A stretch of 64,000 bases of DNA from positions 3,427,813 through 3,491,812 of the forward strand of contig NC_041708.1 in assembly GCF_900700375.1 (NCBI RefSeq), read 5' to 3'. The notes below the pieces were generated by a model. That model was not told the DNA's origin. It saw nothing but the letters and a program-made list of their open reading frames with translations, and ran no database searches. Both the position numbers and the translations under genes were made by a program. This document shows positions 34,490-50,459 of this stretch, one piece after another (the stretch's first letter is position 1; the number at the start of each line of letters is the position of its first letter). The DNA comes from Denticeps clupeoides. Lineage: Eukaryota; Chordata; Actinopteri; Clupeiformes; Denticipitidae.

Positions 34490-35558
34490 TCATCTTAATT
34501 CACACCCTTTCTCAATGCTCCATTTTCAAATAGAAACTATGAATTAAAAATAAATACTTGGGAGTGTTTATGATAGAAATGCACATTGAATATTAGAATC
34601 TTTAAATGCTGAAACTTGTAATTAAATACTTTTTTTTATTATGTTTTTTTTACCCTGCCTAAAATGTCCTTGTAATATAGTTTTTCGTATTATGTGTAAT
34701 GAAAGCACAAAGGAGTTAAATTTAAAAGAACAACAGTTTGGATTTCTTAATGTAAATGAACATTTACACTAAAACAGATTATTAATGTCTGATGTCATGT
34801 GATTTTATCTGCCGCTTTTTTCTTCCTTTGTGACTGTGCAAGCTTAACCTAATCCGTCTCTCACCCTGCCTCGACCGGGCGCCGCTTCCTGCCAGTCTTT
34901 GTGACTGTCGCTGTCCCTCAGTGTGATAAAGCTTCAGCTCGGTTTCCGATGCGTCTCAGCCTTCAGTTTCATTCAGTCTATTATGCAAACCATTAAAAAA
35001 AGAAATGATGTATTTACAGAATTGAATTTAATAGAATTGTACCAATCCAATCCAAAATGCACAACCTGTATATATTAAAACATGAATGGACAACCTTTTT
35101 AATGAATCTGATGTTATATTAATCGATAAGTTTAATACGTTAAAATGACATTCCTGTAAGGCCATGGTAGATGGAGTACAGTGGAATATCAGGTTCATGG
35201 CCCTAAATGTGAATTTTAATTTTTTGGTAGAGCAAGGTGGAGTTTGAATTTAATTATCTTTAATGAAGGCTTGCGTAAAAGTAAAATCAGAATTTTTCTG
35301 TGTGTTCCCAGCCCGTATAATGAGTTGACCCACTGCATGGAAGTCATCTGTGGCAACGCCGGCTGCTTCTACCCCAACCCCAAAGTGCAGGAGGTGTTCG
35401 TCCAGATTCACCATGAGCATTTTCAGCACTGTGCCTCCGAGGAGGTCATGATGGTGGAGGAGCCGGCGGGCCTGGTGTTGGCGCTCACGCTCATCCCTGT
35501 CAGCATCATCCCCGGCCTGGTCTTCCTGGTGGTCTGGAAAAACAAAGTTCGGGACTGA
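32720..35558 (+). CDS. ramp2: Receptor activity-modifying protein 2-like, four exons
   Basis: RAMPs are single-pass membrane partners that traffic and tune calcitonin-family receptors; RAMP2 with CALCRL forms an adrenomedullin receptor. Exons: 32,720-32,879 (signal peptide, hydrophobic SLSAVALLFVFCASAG), 33,247-33,309 (21 codons, two N-glycosylation-like sites), 34,260-34,407 (cysteines in CDQ, IYC and the family mark CDWDQ), and 35,312-35,558 (SPYNELTHCM, GCFYPNP, HFQHC, membrane segment LTLIPVSIIPGLVFLVVW, short tail KNKVRD). Splice phases agree (1, 1, 2) and all sites are GT-AG. Start may be 32,720 or in-frame 32,744. The extra small exon 2 and IPGLVFLVVW fit RAMP2. The ectodomain however has six cysteines placed as in RAMP1/RAMP3, plus a seventh in MEVIC. 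Nearness to ccr10 supports ramp2. AATAAA lies at 35,669-35,674. About 205 residues. Confidence 0.78.
33060..33158. repeat. Compound microsatellite in ramp2 intron 1
   Basis: A (TC)n run passes directly into (TA)n and then into about five TTATTG units. It ends about 90 bases before the acceptor of exon 2. Confidence 0.95.
33594..33725 (-). mobile_element. L2-like LINE tail fragment in ramp2 intron 2
   Basis: CATTTACATCTTATCCAGAG, then a TGGTCCACTAGGACCC box, matches the 3' end region of the L2-like LINE at 30,393-30,520. It is a severely 5'-truncated copy. Confidence 0.65.
34456..34487. repeat. (CA)n microsatellite in ramp2 intron 3
   Basis: Near-pure CA repeat starting about 50 bases after the exon 3 donor. 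Confidence 0.9.
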
Positions 35559-35559
35559 C

Positions 35560-36886
35560 AGCTTCCGGCTGAGAAGGGAAGGGAACACAGACACAGAAAT
35601 AAGATGGAAGTGAAACTACTGCATTTCAAATACATTCAAACACACTCAAATAATGTAAACAATTGAAAAATAAATTGCTTCATAATATGATGAGAGTAAA
35701 ATGTAAGTAAATGTTCTACTGTGACATAATGAATGAACTGCTTTACATTTTACAGAAGAAATTGTGAATAGTTAATAGTTATAAAGTGCACAAAATTATA
35801 TCACTTTTATCTACACACTGCCTATGAGTAAAGTGAGTCTCTGTGAACTTTAACATAAAGCATTAATTTATATCGTCTGCTGTGTACTTTATTCATAGTA
35901 AATGTAAAATGTAAAAATGTATTTTACACTACACCATTGTGTGAATGCAGTGAATGCATAGTTTTTATTTTCAGAAATTCCAGTAAAAAAAAAGTTTCAT
36001 AATGAATTGTTACATTTGCAATTTCGTTTATTTTGTATATAAATTTTATGACTAATGCACATTTTGTTAAAAAACAGTACATAAAAAACAAATAGCAGTC
36101 CATCTACTAGCTAACTTCTGTATGACACAAAGATAAACATGATCATTAATTTAGATCGTAGTTATTATGTAATATCATGTTTACCAACAAGTTCATGATA
36201 ATTGAAAGTGTAATAACGTTTGTGAATGCTTCACACGTTTACACTGCCTGGTCGCAATTTTTCAAAAAATGCAAGACTCTGGCCTCTCTGGTTTGGCTAC
36301 TAAATCTACTAAAACCAAAGATGATCATTTCCATATTCTCAGAAATGCAAATCATATTTGGTGTGAAATATTGTAATTCCAAAATTATATCTATTTGTGT
36401 TCTGCTGTCACCACCGGGGTGTGTCAGAGGAATATGTGTATGCATGTAATCTGAGTGGTGCAGAAGGACCCATAAAATGTCAACAGCCTTGAAATGACTT
36501 GCCTTCACCGACCACAACTTTCTGCACAGTGAGAAGATCTGCACCACATCTGGAAAGTCATGCATAACGAAAGATTGTGTCAATAGTGCAGTATGAGTTC
36601 ATCAACCTTCAGGTTGATGTTGTTTTCCCCATCTTCATATATTGTAATGTATGAAGTGTGATTGCTTAATTATACTCTGTAATTTTTATTAATATTTATT
36701 GAAAAATCATGAAAATTGCATCTTGCACAATTTTTTTATTTGTCAGAGAGGTGGGTGTCACTAGTTGCCCTTGATTTGGCCCCTGGTCCTACAGCCAGTT
36801 CAAAAATGTGAGAATCATCTGAGCAGATTAAAGACTTGGCATTAGGGCGTAGCTATTCATGGAATCTGTCCTTTGACCCTTCTTTG
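35560..36886. other. Between convergent ramp2 and ugt genes: no gene seen
   Basis: AT-rich sequence holding the 3' ends of two convergent genes. Minus-strand AATAAA-type signals (plus TTTATT) near 36,690 and 36,737 could serve the glucuronosyltransferase. I recognise no repeat or RNA gene. Confidence 0.5.
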
Positions 36887-38497
36887 TTACTCTTGCTTTG
36901 GCTTCCGGCTCCTACACAGTTTGAGAATCAGGAAGCGCAACGCAGTCACCGCAAGACAGCCAAGCGCCAGCAGAACTGTTGCCAGGAGAGTGATGACGTC
37001 CAGGGAATGATAGGAGTACCAGGGCATCTTGTAGGACTCCGTGACCAGGTGTCCCGCACCCTTGTTCCTCATGACAAACTCCGTCCAGAAGATGGCAGCG
37101 TCCAGCGGGTGCATCGGTTTGTCCTTGTGCAGCGAAGAGAGGCGCCGCATGTTCTCGCTGTAGGAGGGCTCGTGGAGAACCTCCCTCAGGGCCTCCAGGA
37201 AGCTCCTGCTGTCAATCTTGGTCACGTCCAGCACCTTGGCTGCACCCCGCTCCTTCAGCCGCAACAAGTTCTCGAACTGATCGAACAGCAGAGGAAGGCC
37301 AACCACTGGCACTGCATGGTACATCGACTCATAGACCCCATTCGTGCCACCGTGGGCTACAAAGGCCTTGACTTTAGGGTGCCCTAGAAGGTCGTTTTGG
37401 GGTATCCACTCCACCAATAGCGTGTTGTTCCCAAGGTTTTTGGGAGTCTCACCTAAGTGCCTCCAGATGACCTTCTGAGGTAGCTGGGCAAAAGCAGCCG
37501 CAATTTCGGAGGTGATGTCAACGGGCAGCCCTTTGACCAGTGTGCCCAAGGACATGAGGACCACCCCATGTTCTCCAGAACTCTGAACAAAGGCCTCCAG
37601 CTCTGAAGGCAGTGGCTCTGAGGGCTTGCACTGGAACCCACCAATGTAGACAACGTTGGGCATTGTGGGCCGTGGGAACTCAAACACAAAGTCGGACCTC
37701 ATGAGCCATATGTCTGTGGCCTGTAGAAGATGGTAGAAGTTTGTTTCTGGGCCAAAGTACCTTTCCACAAGTCGGTCGTAATGAGGACTCACAATCAGTC
37801 TGTCCATGCAGATGCCGAGCATGTAGAGGAACATGTTTTTCACTCTCTGTAGAAAGGTCATTTTATCTGTCAGGCGTGAACCAGGTGATGGTACATATGA
37901 GATTGGTGAAGGGGCAACCACAAAATGCCCTTCTCCTCCAGTGATCCACCTCACATTGAACACTGTGGGCACCTTTAACTCATGTGCCACCAAAACACCT
38001 CCTGGAAGCCCTGGGTCTATCAAGACCACATCAAACTGGGCGTCCCTCAGCCTCCTCATCAGATCTTGATTCTCAAACATCTCCACCACCATCTGGCTGG
38101 CAAGTCGGTGTATGTCTCCCAGCGTAGTCACCATCTCCCACCAGAAAGAAGCGAAGGTGAACACAGATGCTCCAGCTCTCTGGATCTCCAGCATCTTGCC
38201 GAGAAATGATACGTAGAAGTCCGGGTCTTCGATGTTGATAGGTTCTAGCAGCGTAATCGTGATGGAGTCGTAATGCGGGGACTTCTCCTTCACGTACCAG
38301 CTGCTGGACGTCCGCACAACTGTTACCTGGTGGCCCCTGGCGTGGAGCTCCTGGATCATTAGCTTCATGTTGATCCAATGGCTGCCATCGACAGGGAACA
38401 CCAGCACTTTGCCACCCAGTGCTACATGTCGGTGGAAGGAGAGGAGAACTGCACCAAGCACTAGTAATAAACATCTCAGGTTCTGCATGGTCACCAT
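36887..38497 (-). CDS. UDP-glucuronosyltransferase, UGT5-like
   Basis: An endoplasmic-reticulum enzyme that transfers a sugar from a UDP-sugar to small lipophilic acceptors, used in detoxification and hormone clearance. The whole 536-residue protein is in one exon, as is usual for fish UGT5 genes. It has a signal peptide (NLRCLLLVLGAVLLSF), the N-terminal PVDGSHW with the likely catalytic histidine, the family donor-binding signature in the C-terminal half (VEWIPQNDLLGHP, FVAHGGTNGVYESMYHAVP, GLPLLFDQFENLLRL), and a C-terminal membrane anchor (ITLLATVLLALGCLAVTALR) with a lysine-rich cytosolic tail ending KPKQE. The frame is open further to 38,527, but the stretch TTGTCTTTGCAG just upstream looks like a splice acceptor. 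I therefore prefer the ATG at 38,497 (or 38,488) after a non-coding first exon. UGT5 versus UGT2-type naming is inferred from the single-exon layout. Confidence 0.88.
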   Translation of the reverse strand: MVTMQNLRCLLLVLGAVLLSFHRHVALGGKVLVFPVDGSHWINMKLMIQELHARGHQVTVVRTSSSWYVKEKSPHYDSITITLLEPINIEDPDFYVSFLGKMLEIQRAGASVFTFASFWWEMVTTLGDIHRLASQMVVEMFENQDLMRRLRDAQFDVVLIDPGLPGGVLVAHELKVPTVFNVRWITGGEGHFVVAPSPISYVPSPGSRLTDKMTFLQRVKNMFLYMLGICMDRLIVSPHYDRLVERYFGPETNFYHLLQATDIWLMRSDFVFEFPRPTMPNVVYIGGFQCKPSEPLPSELEAFVQSSGEHGVVLMSLGTLVKGLPVDITSEIAAAFAQLPQKVIWRHLGETPKNLGNNTLLVEWIPQNDLLGHPKVKAFVAHGGTNGVYESMYHAVPVVGLPLLFDQFENLLRLKERGAAKVLDVTKIDSRSFLEALREVLHEPSYSENMRRLSSLHKDKPMHPLDAAIFWTEFVMRNKGAGHLVTESYKMPWYSYHSLDVITLLATVLLALGCLAVTALRFLILKLCRSRKPKQE

Positions 38498-38529
38498 TGG
38501 TCCTCTCTGCAAAGACAATGGCAACATGA

Positions 38530-40233
38530 GGTTCTCTTTAAAGAACAGTTTGATTGCAGCTACACAGTGCCGAACTTCTGGAATGTTCTTTTGAACATTA
38601 TGCTTGTTGAGTCAAAGTGCTGGAAGAAGGTCCTGAGAAGGAAGTTTGCTTTGCTTAGACATTGCTGCCATGCCCAGCTATTGTGTAATCATCTATTTAC
38701 ACAAGAGCAGGCAGAAGAAGTGCAGAACGTCTGAGGAAGAACATATCTTGTTCACAATAACCTACAGGAAGCCTTAGGAGAAGGGAACTCGAATTTATGG
38801 TTCTTCTGTGGACTCACAGACGCTCAGAACTTTTCTCAGTGTTTCTTGGAAGACTTGACCCAATAAAATATTTCACAAGCTCACTAGCATGCCAGCGAAG
38901 TACGGGAACTGTCTGACCTGACCACCTCTTCTGTTTTTTTTTTTTTTTCAAACATGCAACGCCTCGTTTCATGTCGGCCACGTCAAGTCTTAAAGTGTCG
39001 TGAGAAAGCGTCCAGATGGGACCGCGGTACGTTACCTTGTTTCCTGCGTCTGAGAAGTGGAGAACTTTGAGCCCGGCTCCTGCGGCCCAGCGAAGCCCCG
39101 GTATTCATGTTGCATAATGTAGTGGGGGTTGGATCATGCCGGGGAATAGTGGACTGCAGCACGCCCACAGAGAGAGAGAGAGAGTGTGTGTGTGTGTGAG
39201 TGTGTGAGTGTGTGTGTGTGTGTGTGTGATAGAGAGAGAAAGAGAGAGCAGGTCAGAGGAAGAGGAAAAGGGAGGGATAGCGGCTCTCCCAGCCTCCTTG
39301 GGTTTCCTTCCACCCCACCCTAGGGCAACGCAAATTTCAGTTTCTCTCTCTCTCCCTCCCTCCATTATCTTCACCCAGACAAAACATTCGCCGGCACAAC
39401 ACAGAAGTGCACCGCAAGCGTGCAACAGATGGCCTCAGCGCCTTGCCACACACACAAGGATCTCATGGACGTCATGATCATGCAAACAGGCTATATAAAA
39501 AAGGCCCTGATCCAGAAGTTTAAAGTCATTTGTAAAGTCAATATAAATACTGAACACAGCATTGTATGGTTTATGAGCAAGCTGTCAAATGTCTTGTCGT
39601 TTATTTTACTAAAACAATGCAGTAACTGCATGAATAAATACTAATATCACATTGATCATAAATGTGTTCTGTTCCATGTTAGTTCCATAATCATTTGATA
39701 ATTTTTCAGCCTTCTGGTATTCATTTATTATTTCATATGACAGGGATAATGCATAGCAGATGTAACTTTACATGAAACAAATTTATTGTTGTTGGATAGA
39801 ATTTAAATGCCACCTAAAAAGAAATAATAATAATCATTATAATTATAACCCCTGTAGATTTTGTGTAAAGCCTTAAAAAAACAAGCACACGTTGACATAT
39901 TTAATACCTTTTTGAAGGGGACAAGCAGACTGACTAATTAAGTGGTTTACTGTATGATGAGTTGATTGAAATTTAATTGACAGTCATGTTAAGCAGGAGT
40001 GTCTAGAATTGAACTGAATCATGCTGCATGGTGTGGAAAGGCCTCATCAACCTCAGCATTTCACTCATCAGTTGTGTAATTCGACCCACGACCTCCAGAA
40101 AGAGAAGGAAACTGAAAGAAGAAGAAGAAAAGAAAGTCTAATATAGGACCTGCTTTTTTTCAGTTCCCTTCTTACTGGTCGGGCACAGAACATCTGGTAC
40201 CAGGCGCCAGAAGACGGTTTTATTACCACCATC
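38530..40233. other. Between divergent ugt and endod1-like genes
   Basis: The non-coding first exon and promoter of the glucuronosyltransferase should lie at the left. An AG/TG compound microsatellite sits at 39,168-39,245. I see no further gene; the frames at 39,105-39,644 contain simple repeat and no domain. Confidence 0.5.
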
Positions 40234-40843
40234 ATGATTTATCTGGCCTCTGTGGTGCTCGCTGTGTCGCTATCTGTGGGTTTAGGAGACGTGGGCGACT
40301 TCTCGCCATGTCTGAACCTCTTCCACCGCTCCTGGCCGCCAAAGGTCATCGGTGGGACCCCGATCTGCCAGCGCTACGAGAACAGGTTCCACTTCGCCAC
40401 GCTGTACGGGCGCCAGCGCCGATCACCCTGGTTCTCCGCCTACATCTTCAGCCCCCCAGCGGGGAAGAGACCCAGAGCTGACTGGATGTTCGAGCCACAG
40501 GTCAGAGCCAGGAATACATTTACATTTACATTTACAGCATTTATCAGACGCCCTTATCCAGAGCGACTTACAATCAGTAGTTACAGGGACAGTACCCCCC
40601 TAAAGACACTTAGGGTTAAGTGTCTTGCTTAGGGACACAATGGTAGTAAGCGGGATTTGAACCTGGGTCTTCTGGTTCATAGGCGAGTGTGTTACCCGCT
40701 AGGCTATAAATCATCATACAGCAGGGGGAGCGGGGCAAATTAAAAAAATTTGCTGACATTTTACATATAATTTCCCTGTCCTTAGATTTATAATCATTCA
40801 TTTTATTATTATTATTATGTTTTCAATTGACGCTAGACTACAT

Positions 40844-40885
<42 letters not shown>

Positions 40886-41937
40886 AAAAAATGCTTCTTC
40901 CTCGTACTGTACTTTTTTGTTTCATTTGCATATCATACTGTAATTTCTTATATGGTCTTTTTCTTTTTCAAAGTGTAATATTTCTGCTCCTTGCCCATTT
41001 CTTTCACTTTGCAGATGCACAGTTAATATTTATTCACATCTACACACACATCCTCACAAACATTTTTTTATTGTATTTAACTCTACTTTTGTATGTAGAG
41101 TGCAAAAAACATTTGACATATGACAACATGACAATATGACAACAAACACCGAATCCTCTATTTATGGTGATCGGAAATCCAGTATCTCAGATTATCTAAT
41201 GTTTTCTACAATCAATTAAAAGAGAATTGAAAAAAGTTTCACATTTGTAATAAAATAATAAAAACAAGTGACCACTTTGACATACTGTAATCGTCTCAGC
41301 TGTTAACCAGTAAGTTATTCATGCTCTTGTTCAGCTGGCTAGTTCCAGAGCAGATGGGAACATGGTTCCGTTCCCCCCTGGACCTGTGGACCAGAATGTT
41401 GTGGAGAGCCAGGCAGTGGATGATGACTACAAAAATTCCAGATTCACCCGAGGCCACCTCAACCCCAGCCTGCACCACACGGACCACCGGGACCGCGTGG
41501 CAACTTTCACTCTCACCAATATAGTTCCTCAGCGGCCGGAGTCCAACGATGGGCCCTGGGCGAGCCTGGAGGGCCACGTTAGCAACGTTCTGACTAAATA
41601 CTGCCAGGGCCCCTCCTACATCGTCACAGGGATCATTCCTTATGTGAGGGACCGGTGGCTGAAGAATCGAGTGGCCATTCCAGAGTACATGTGGTCAGCG
41701 TACTGCTGCCTCAACCACAGCAGGAACCTTCCTGAAAACCTCACGGATACGTTTCCAACGTTTGCCGCCATCGGGCGCAATGATCCCAACAGCACAGAAG
41801 AGATCGTACCAGTGGACAGGTCCAAGAAAAAGCAAGCGGGGTACGACGTGAGAGCCATGCCTCTGGTTGAGCTGGAGGAGCATCTGGCACGGAGGTTTGG
41901 GACGGAGGTCAGTGTGTTTCATGAGCGCTGCGCCTGA
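40234..41937 (+). CDS. ENDOD1-like secreted nuclease, two exons
   Basis: A member of the endonuclease domain-containing 1 family (DNA/RNA non-specific endonuclease fold). Exon 1 (40,234-40,500) gives a signal peptide (MIYLASVVLAVSLSVGLG) and the fish-type N-terminus DFSPCLNLF, then GTPICQRYENRFHFATLYG. Exon 2 (41,335-41,937) begins LASSRADGNM after TTGTTCAG. Both splice sites are GT-AG in phase 0. The protein is 289 residues. The active-site box reads TRGHLNPSLHH: histidine and arginine are kept, but T stands where the classical motif has D. TLTNIVPQ holds the expected metal-binding asparagine. The product is probably secreted; its substrate cannot be inferred. The single intron carries a family 1 SINE right after the donor and a TG tract. 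It is the complete relative of the orphan exon at 9,290-9,853. A vertebrate ENDOD1 orthologue proper is not claimed. Confidence 0.88.
40512..40708 (-). repeat. tRNA-derived SINE, family 1, in endod1-like intron
   Basis: It begins 12 bases after the exon 1 donor with (ATTTAC)n and the CAGCATTTATCAGACGCCC tail and ends with the head GTTACCCGCTAGGC. Confidence 0.88.
40848..40882. repeat. (TG)n microsatellite in endod1-like intron
   Basis: Pure TG tract inside the single intron. Confidence 0.95.
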
Positions 41938-42079
41938 GAAAAAATTAATACACCTTTCAACTGAACATGCCTGAATTCATGAGCAGTCTGTATCCAAATA
42001 GTCCTCCAGTTCACGACGGAATCCATGCAGCCAGTGAATGCTTGTTTCCTTTGTTTGATTTATGGGTTTTCTTGATCTA

Positions 42080-42412
42080 CAGGGTGGGCCATTTATAAGG
42101 ATACACCTTAATAAAATGGGAATTGTTGGTGATATTAATGTCCTGTTTGTGGCACATTAGTATATGTGAGGGGGCAAGCTTTTCAAGATGGGTGGTGACC
42201 ATAATGGCCATTTTGAAGTCGGTCATCTTGGATCCAACTTTTGTTTTTTTTCAATAGGAAGAGGGTCATGTGACACATCAAATTTATTGGTAATTTCACA
42301 AGAAAAACAATGAGTTATTTACAAGTTTCTGACCACTTATAAAATGTGTTCAATGGCATCAACCATTCCCATTTTATTAAGGTGTATCCGTGTAAATGGC
42401 CCACCCTGTACT
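42080..42412. mobile_element. Internally deleted Tc1/mariner-type element
   Basis: The ends are inverted repeats: ACAGGGTGGGCCATTTATA at the left and AAATGGCCCACCCTGTA at the right, each followed inward by the ATACACCTTAATAAAATGGG box or its complement. The inside is only about 250 bases (GATGGGTGGTGACCATAATG, GAGGGTCATGTGACACATC) with no transposase. It lies about 140 bases after the nuclease stop codon. Confidence 0.8.
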
Positions 42413-42419
42413 GTATAAT

Positions 42420-43890
42420 GATGTACTGTCATGTGTAATTTTTTTTCTTTTGTTCCTGTCAGCAATATAACTTATTTATTTTAAAGCCAGATATCCAACA
42501 AACCTTGATTATCAATATGTATTTTAACATTTTGTATAATAAATTCCAGAGAGTCACGTTCTACCTCCATACACTCAAAGAAACACATACATAAAGCTCA
42601 TTAGTTAATCAGTGTTTCTAGCTGAGAATCAGATAGACATGTTACTTTGAAAATATTAAAATACATTCATAATTTAGCAAATAATGTAATCCTTTTTGTA
42701 AAATGGAACATTCCTGATTTAAAAGTTTTCCATTATCTACACAATCAGAATATTTGTAGTAGATAAAACTGACCAGCAGGTGGCAGAGTGTTTTTTTTCT
42801 GCACAAACCAATTGGTCACTTGAGCACCAACAGGCACTCGTCTTGTGAAGAGGATCGTGTGATTACGTGGCTAATTAGTTGGCTAATTGATCTTAAGTGA
42901 GAGCCAAACACCGCCACTTTGGTACAAGTTGTTTCGTGGGCGTGGCCAAAAAATTACATCAAAAGGAGACTTGAGTAATTCAGGTGAGATCTTTGAGATT
43001 TCAATTTTAATTTTTTTTTTCCATACCTTAAGTAAACCTGTTAATAAAATAATTAAAGGCAAACAGTTAATTAATCTTCAGAAGAAGAACGCGTCTTACA
43101 ATATCTTGCAATTACAGAAGCAGGTATTGGCTGAATAAGTCAACTGTATAAATCATTGTTTTTCATATTCCTCAACCTATCAATAAAAAACATGCTTCCA
43201 ACCAATCAATCGTGCTTTTGGTAAATTCCACCAGGTTAATGAACAACTACTAGATCTGGAGTCTTACACCTCAGTTAAACTGAGTTTAGAGGGGGTGGTG
43301 TTTTTTTTTTTTTTTTTTAAGGACATGTCCTAAACCCACTTCAGGGAAGCTGGAGTCAATCCCAGCAATCACTAGTAATCACAGAAAATGCTGGCGGACG
43401 AACGGAAGATGATGTCAGGCAGGCTGAACTCATAGCAGAAGACAGATCTTTGCGAATCTGTCAGGCCGGTTTAGCGCAAAAAGACCTTTCTGCGCTTCAA
43501 GAATTTGAAACGTTGCCACACGCCTGGCTTCTTCATCTAATTCATTCAGGGAACAAAGCGGATGGAGAGATTCACAGCACGGCCCTCCAGAATTTAAGGC
43601 CATCGAATGTTATTTCTTAGCACCAGACTGCAGATCATGGTGGGTTAAGGGAGGCTGTTTAATGTAGTTGAAATTAAATCCTTATCAATGTTAAATTCAG
43701 ACTGCAAAATGGACACTGGCAGTATAAAAATCACACCAAAAAAATTATCACTACTTTTAAGTAGAACCTTTTTTGAAGGGGGGCAAAAAGGTTCGGCACG
43801 GGGAAAGTCATCAGTGAAAGTGGGAGCAGACAGAAATAATTGCTGTATTATTTCCATATTGTTTATTTGAATAATGTACTTTTTATATTA
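42420..43890. other. No recognised gene
   Basis: AT-rich spacer. The only marked item is a block at 43,775-43,840 (GGCACGGGGAAAGTCATCAG) that recurs in diverged form at 45,345-45,432. I see no exon or RNA gene. Confidence 0.5.
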
Positions 43891-43895
43891 CACTT

Positions 43896-44420
43896 TTAAG
43901 ATTCAATATTGGTTTATTGTCAGTACAACAGTATATACAGTATACCGTATATTGAAATAAAGTTTCACACAGACCCCCCATAGTGCAATAATAAAAGAAA
44001 GAAAAAAATATATGTATATACACACTAAACTAAACTATACAAAAAACTAAAACTTAAAAAATGTGCAGTATCTCTATGAGATAAAGGTAAAGTAAACTTT
44101 TGTAAATAGTCTTCATGCTATTTATTTTTTCTGCTCTCGTCTGTCGACTTTGTCATGCCATTTCGGGGTGAGAACGATGAGGCGCGAACGCTCGATATCT
44201 GAAAAGGTGGTTTTAATAAACGAAAAGACATGGAAATAACATTAATGCAGAACTCGGGGTGAGGGAGAATGTAACAAATATCAGGGTAACACACATGCAT
44301 GTGTTAGGCAGCACCTGGCCAGTCCTGGACTGCCTAGACATCACACACTTTCAGCTGTGACAATGAAAATGATCCACTAATAAAGCATCATCTTATATTA
44401 CATTATCTCATCTTATCATT
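43896..44420. mobile_element. LINE 3' end relic, interrupted
   Basis: ATTGGTTTATTGTCAGTACA, a CACAGACCCCCCATAGTGC box, TGCTATTTATTTTTTCTGC and a CATCTTATATTACATTATCTC tail resemble the other TCTTA-tailed LINE ends. An unrelated segment (about 44,150-44,345) appears to interrupt it. Confidence 0.45.
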
Positions 44421-44459
44421 ATTTTCACTCTCTTTCCCTCTGCACTATATTATAATTAT

Positions 44460-49787
<5,328 letters not shown>

Positions 49788-50459
49788 AGTTAGGGGTTCA
49801 TCATTTCGGGGCCAGGAGTGAGATGTGGTGTGGGGTGGGGGGGCACACTCTATGGAAAAAGACTGACTGGGGTCAAAGGTCAGATTCAAAGCATCCTCCC
49901 AAGGTAGCAATGCTTTTATGGATATGCAGTCGTAGTCACTACCATCGTCATACCATCTGTGCTCTTGGACAGTTTTTATCCCAATGCTGCTATTACAAAC
50001 GTTGAAATTAATTGAGCCGCGTACAGTCGCCTGCATTTCTCTCCCAGTTCTCAGTGATTTACGAGTGTTTTGGGTCTTTTTTTACATTCACTCCTTGTGA
50101 AATTAATTGTTAGTAATACCCACATATATGAATTTTGAAAAAAAAAAAATGATGTGACAAAAAATCTTGATTCCCTCTCTCTGTGCTGTGGTATGATCTG
50201 TATTTTACCTCTGTGACCAATATTAATGCAGACATGTATCCTTCCTATGGAAATAATGTCTTTTATTTAATTATTTACTTGTCTTTTTGTCGTACCAAAC
50301 CACGTGTCTGAAATATATGTACAGCAAAGCAACGATTGTGTATATTTTGACCCGCAAAAGTTAACGTTCTCGTCTTGGAAAGTTGAATTGCAGTGCTCTA
50401 TTGTAAACTGTGTTTGAAACTCGCCTTGACATTAAACTGACCTCTGGTTTTCGTTAAGA

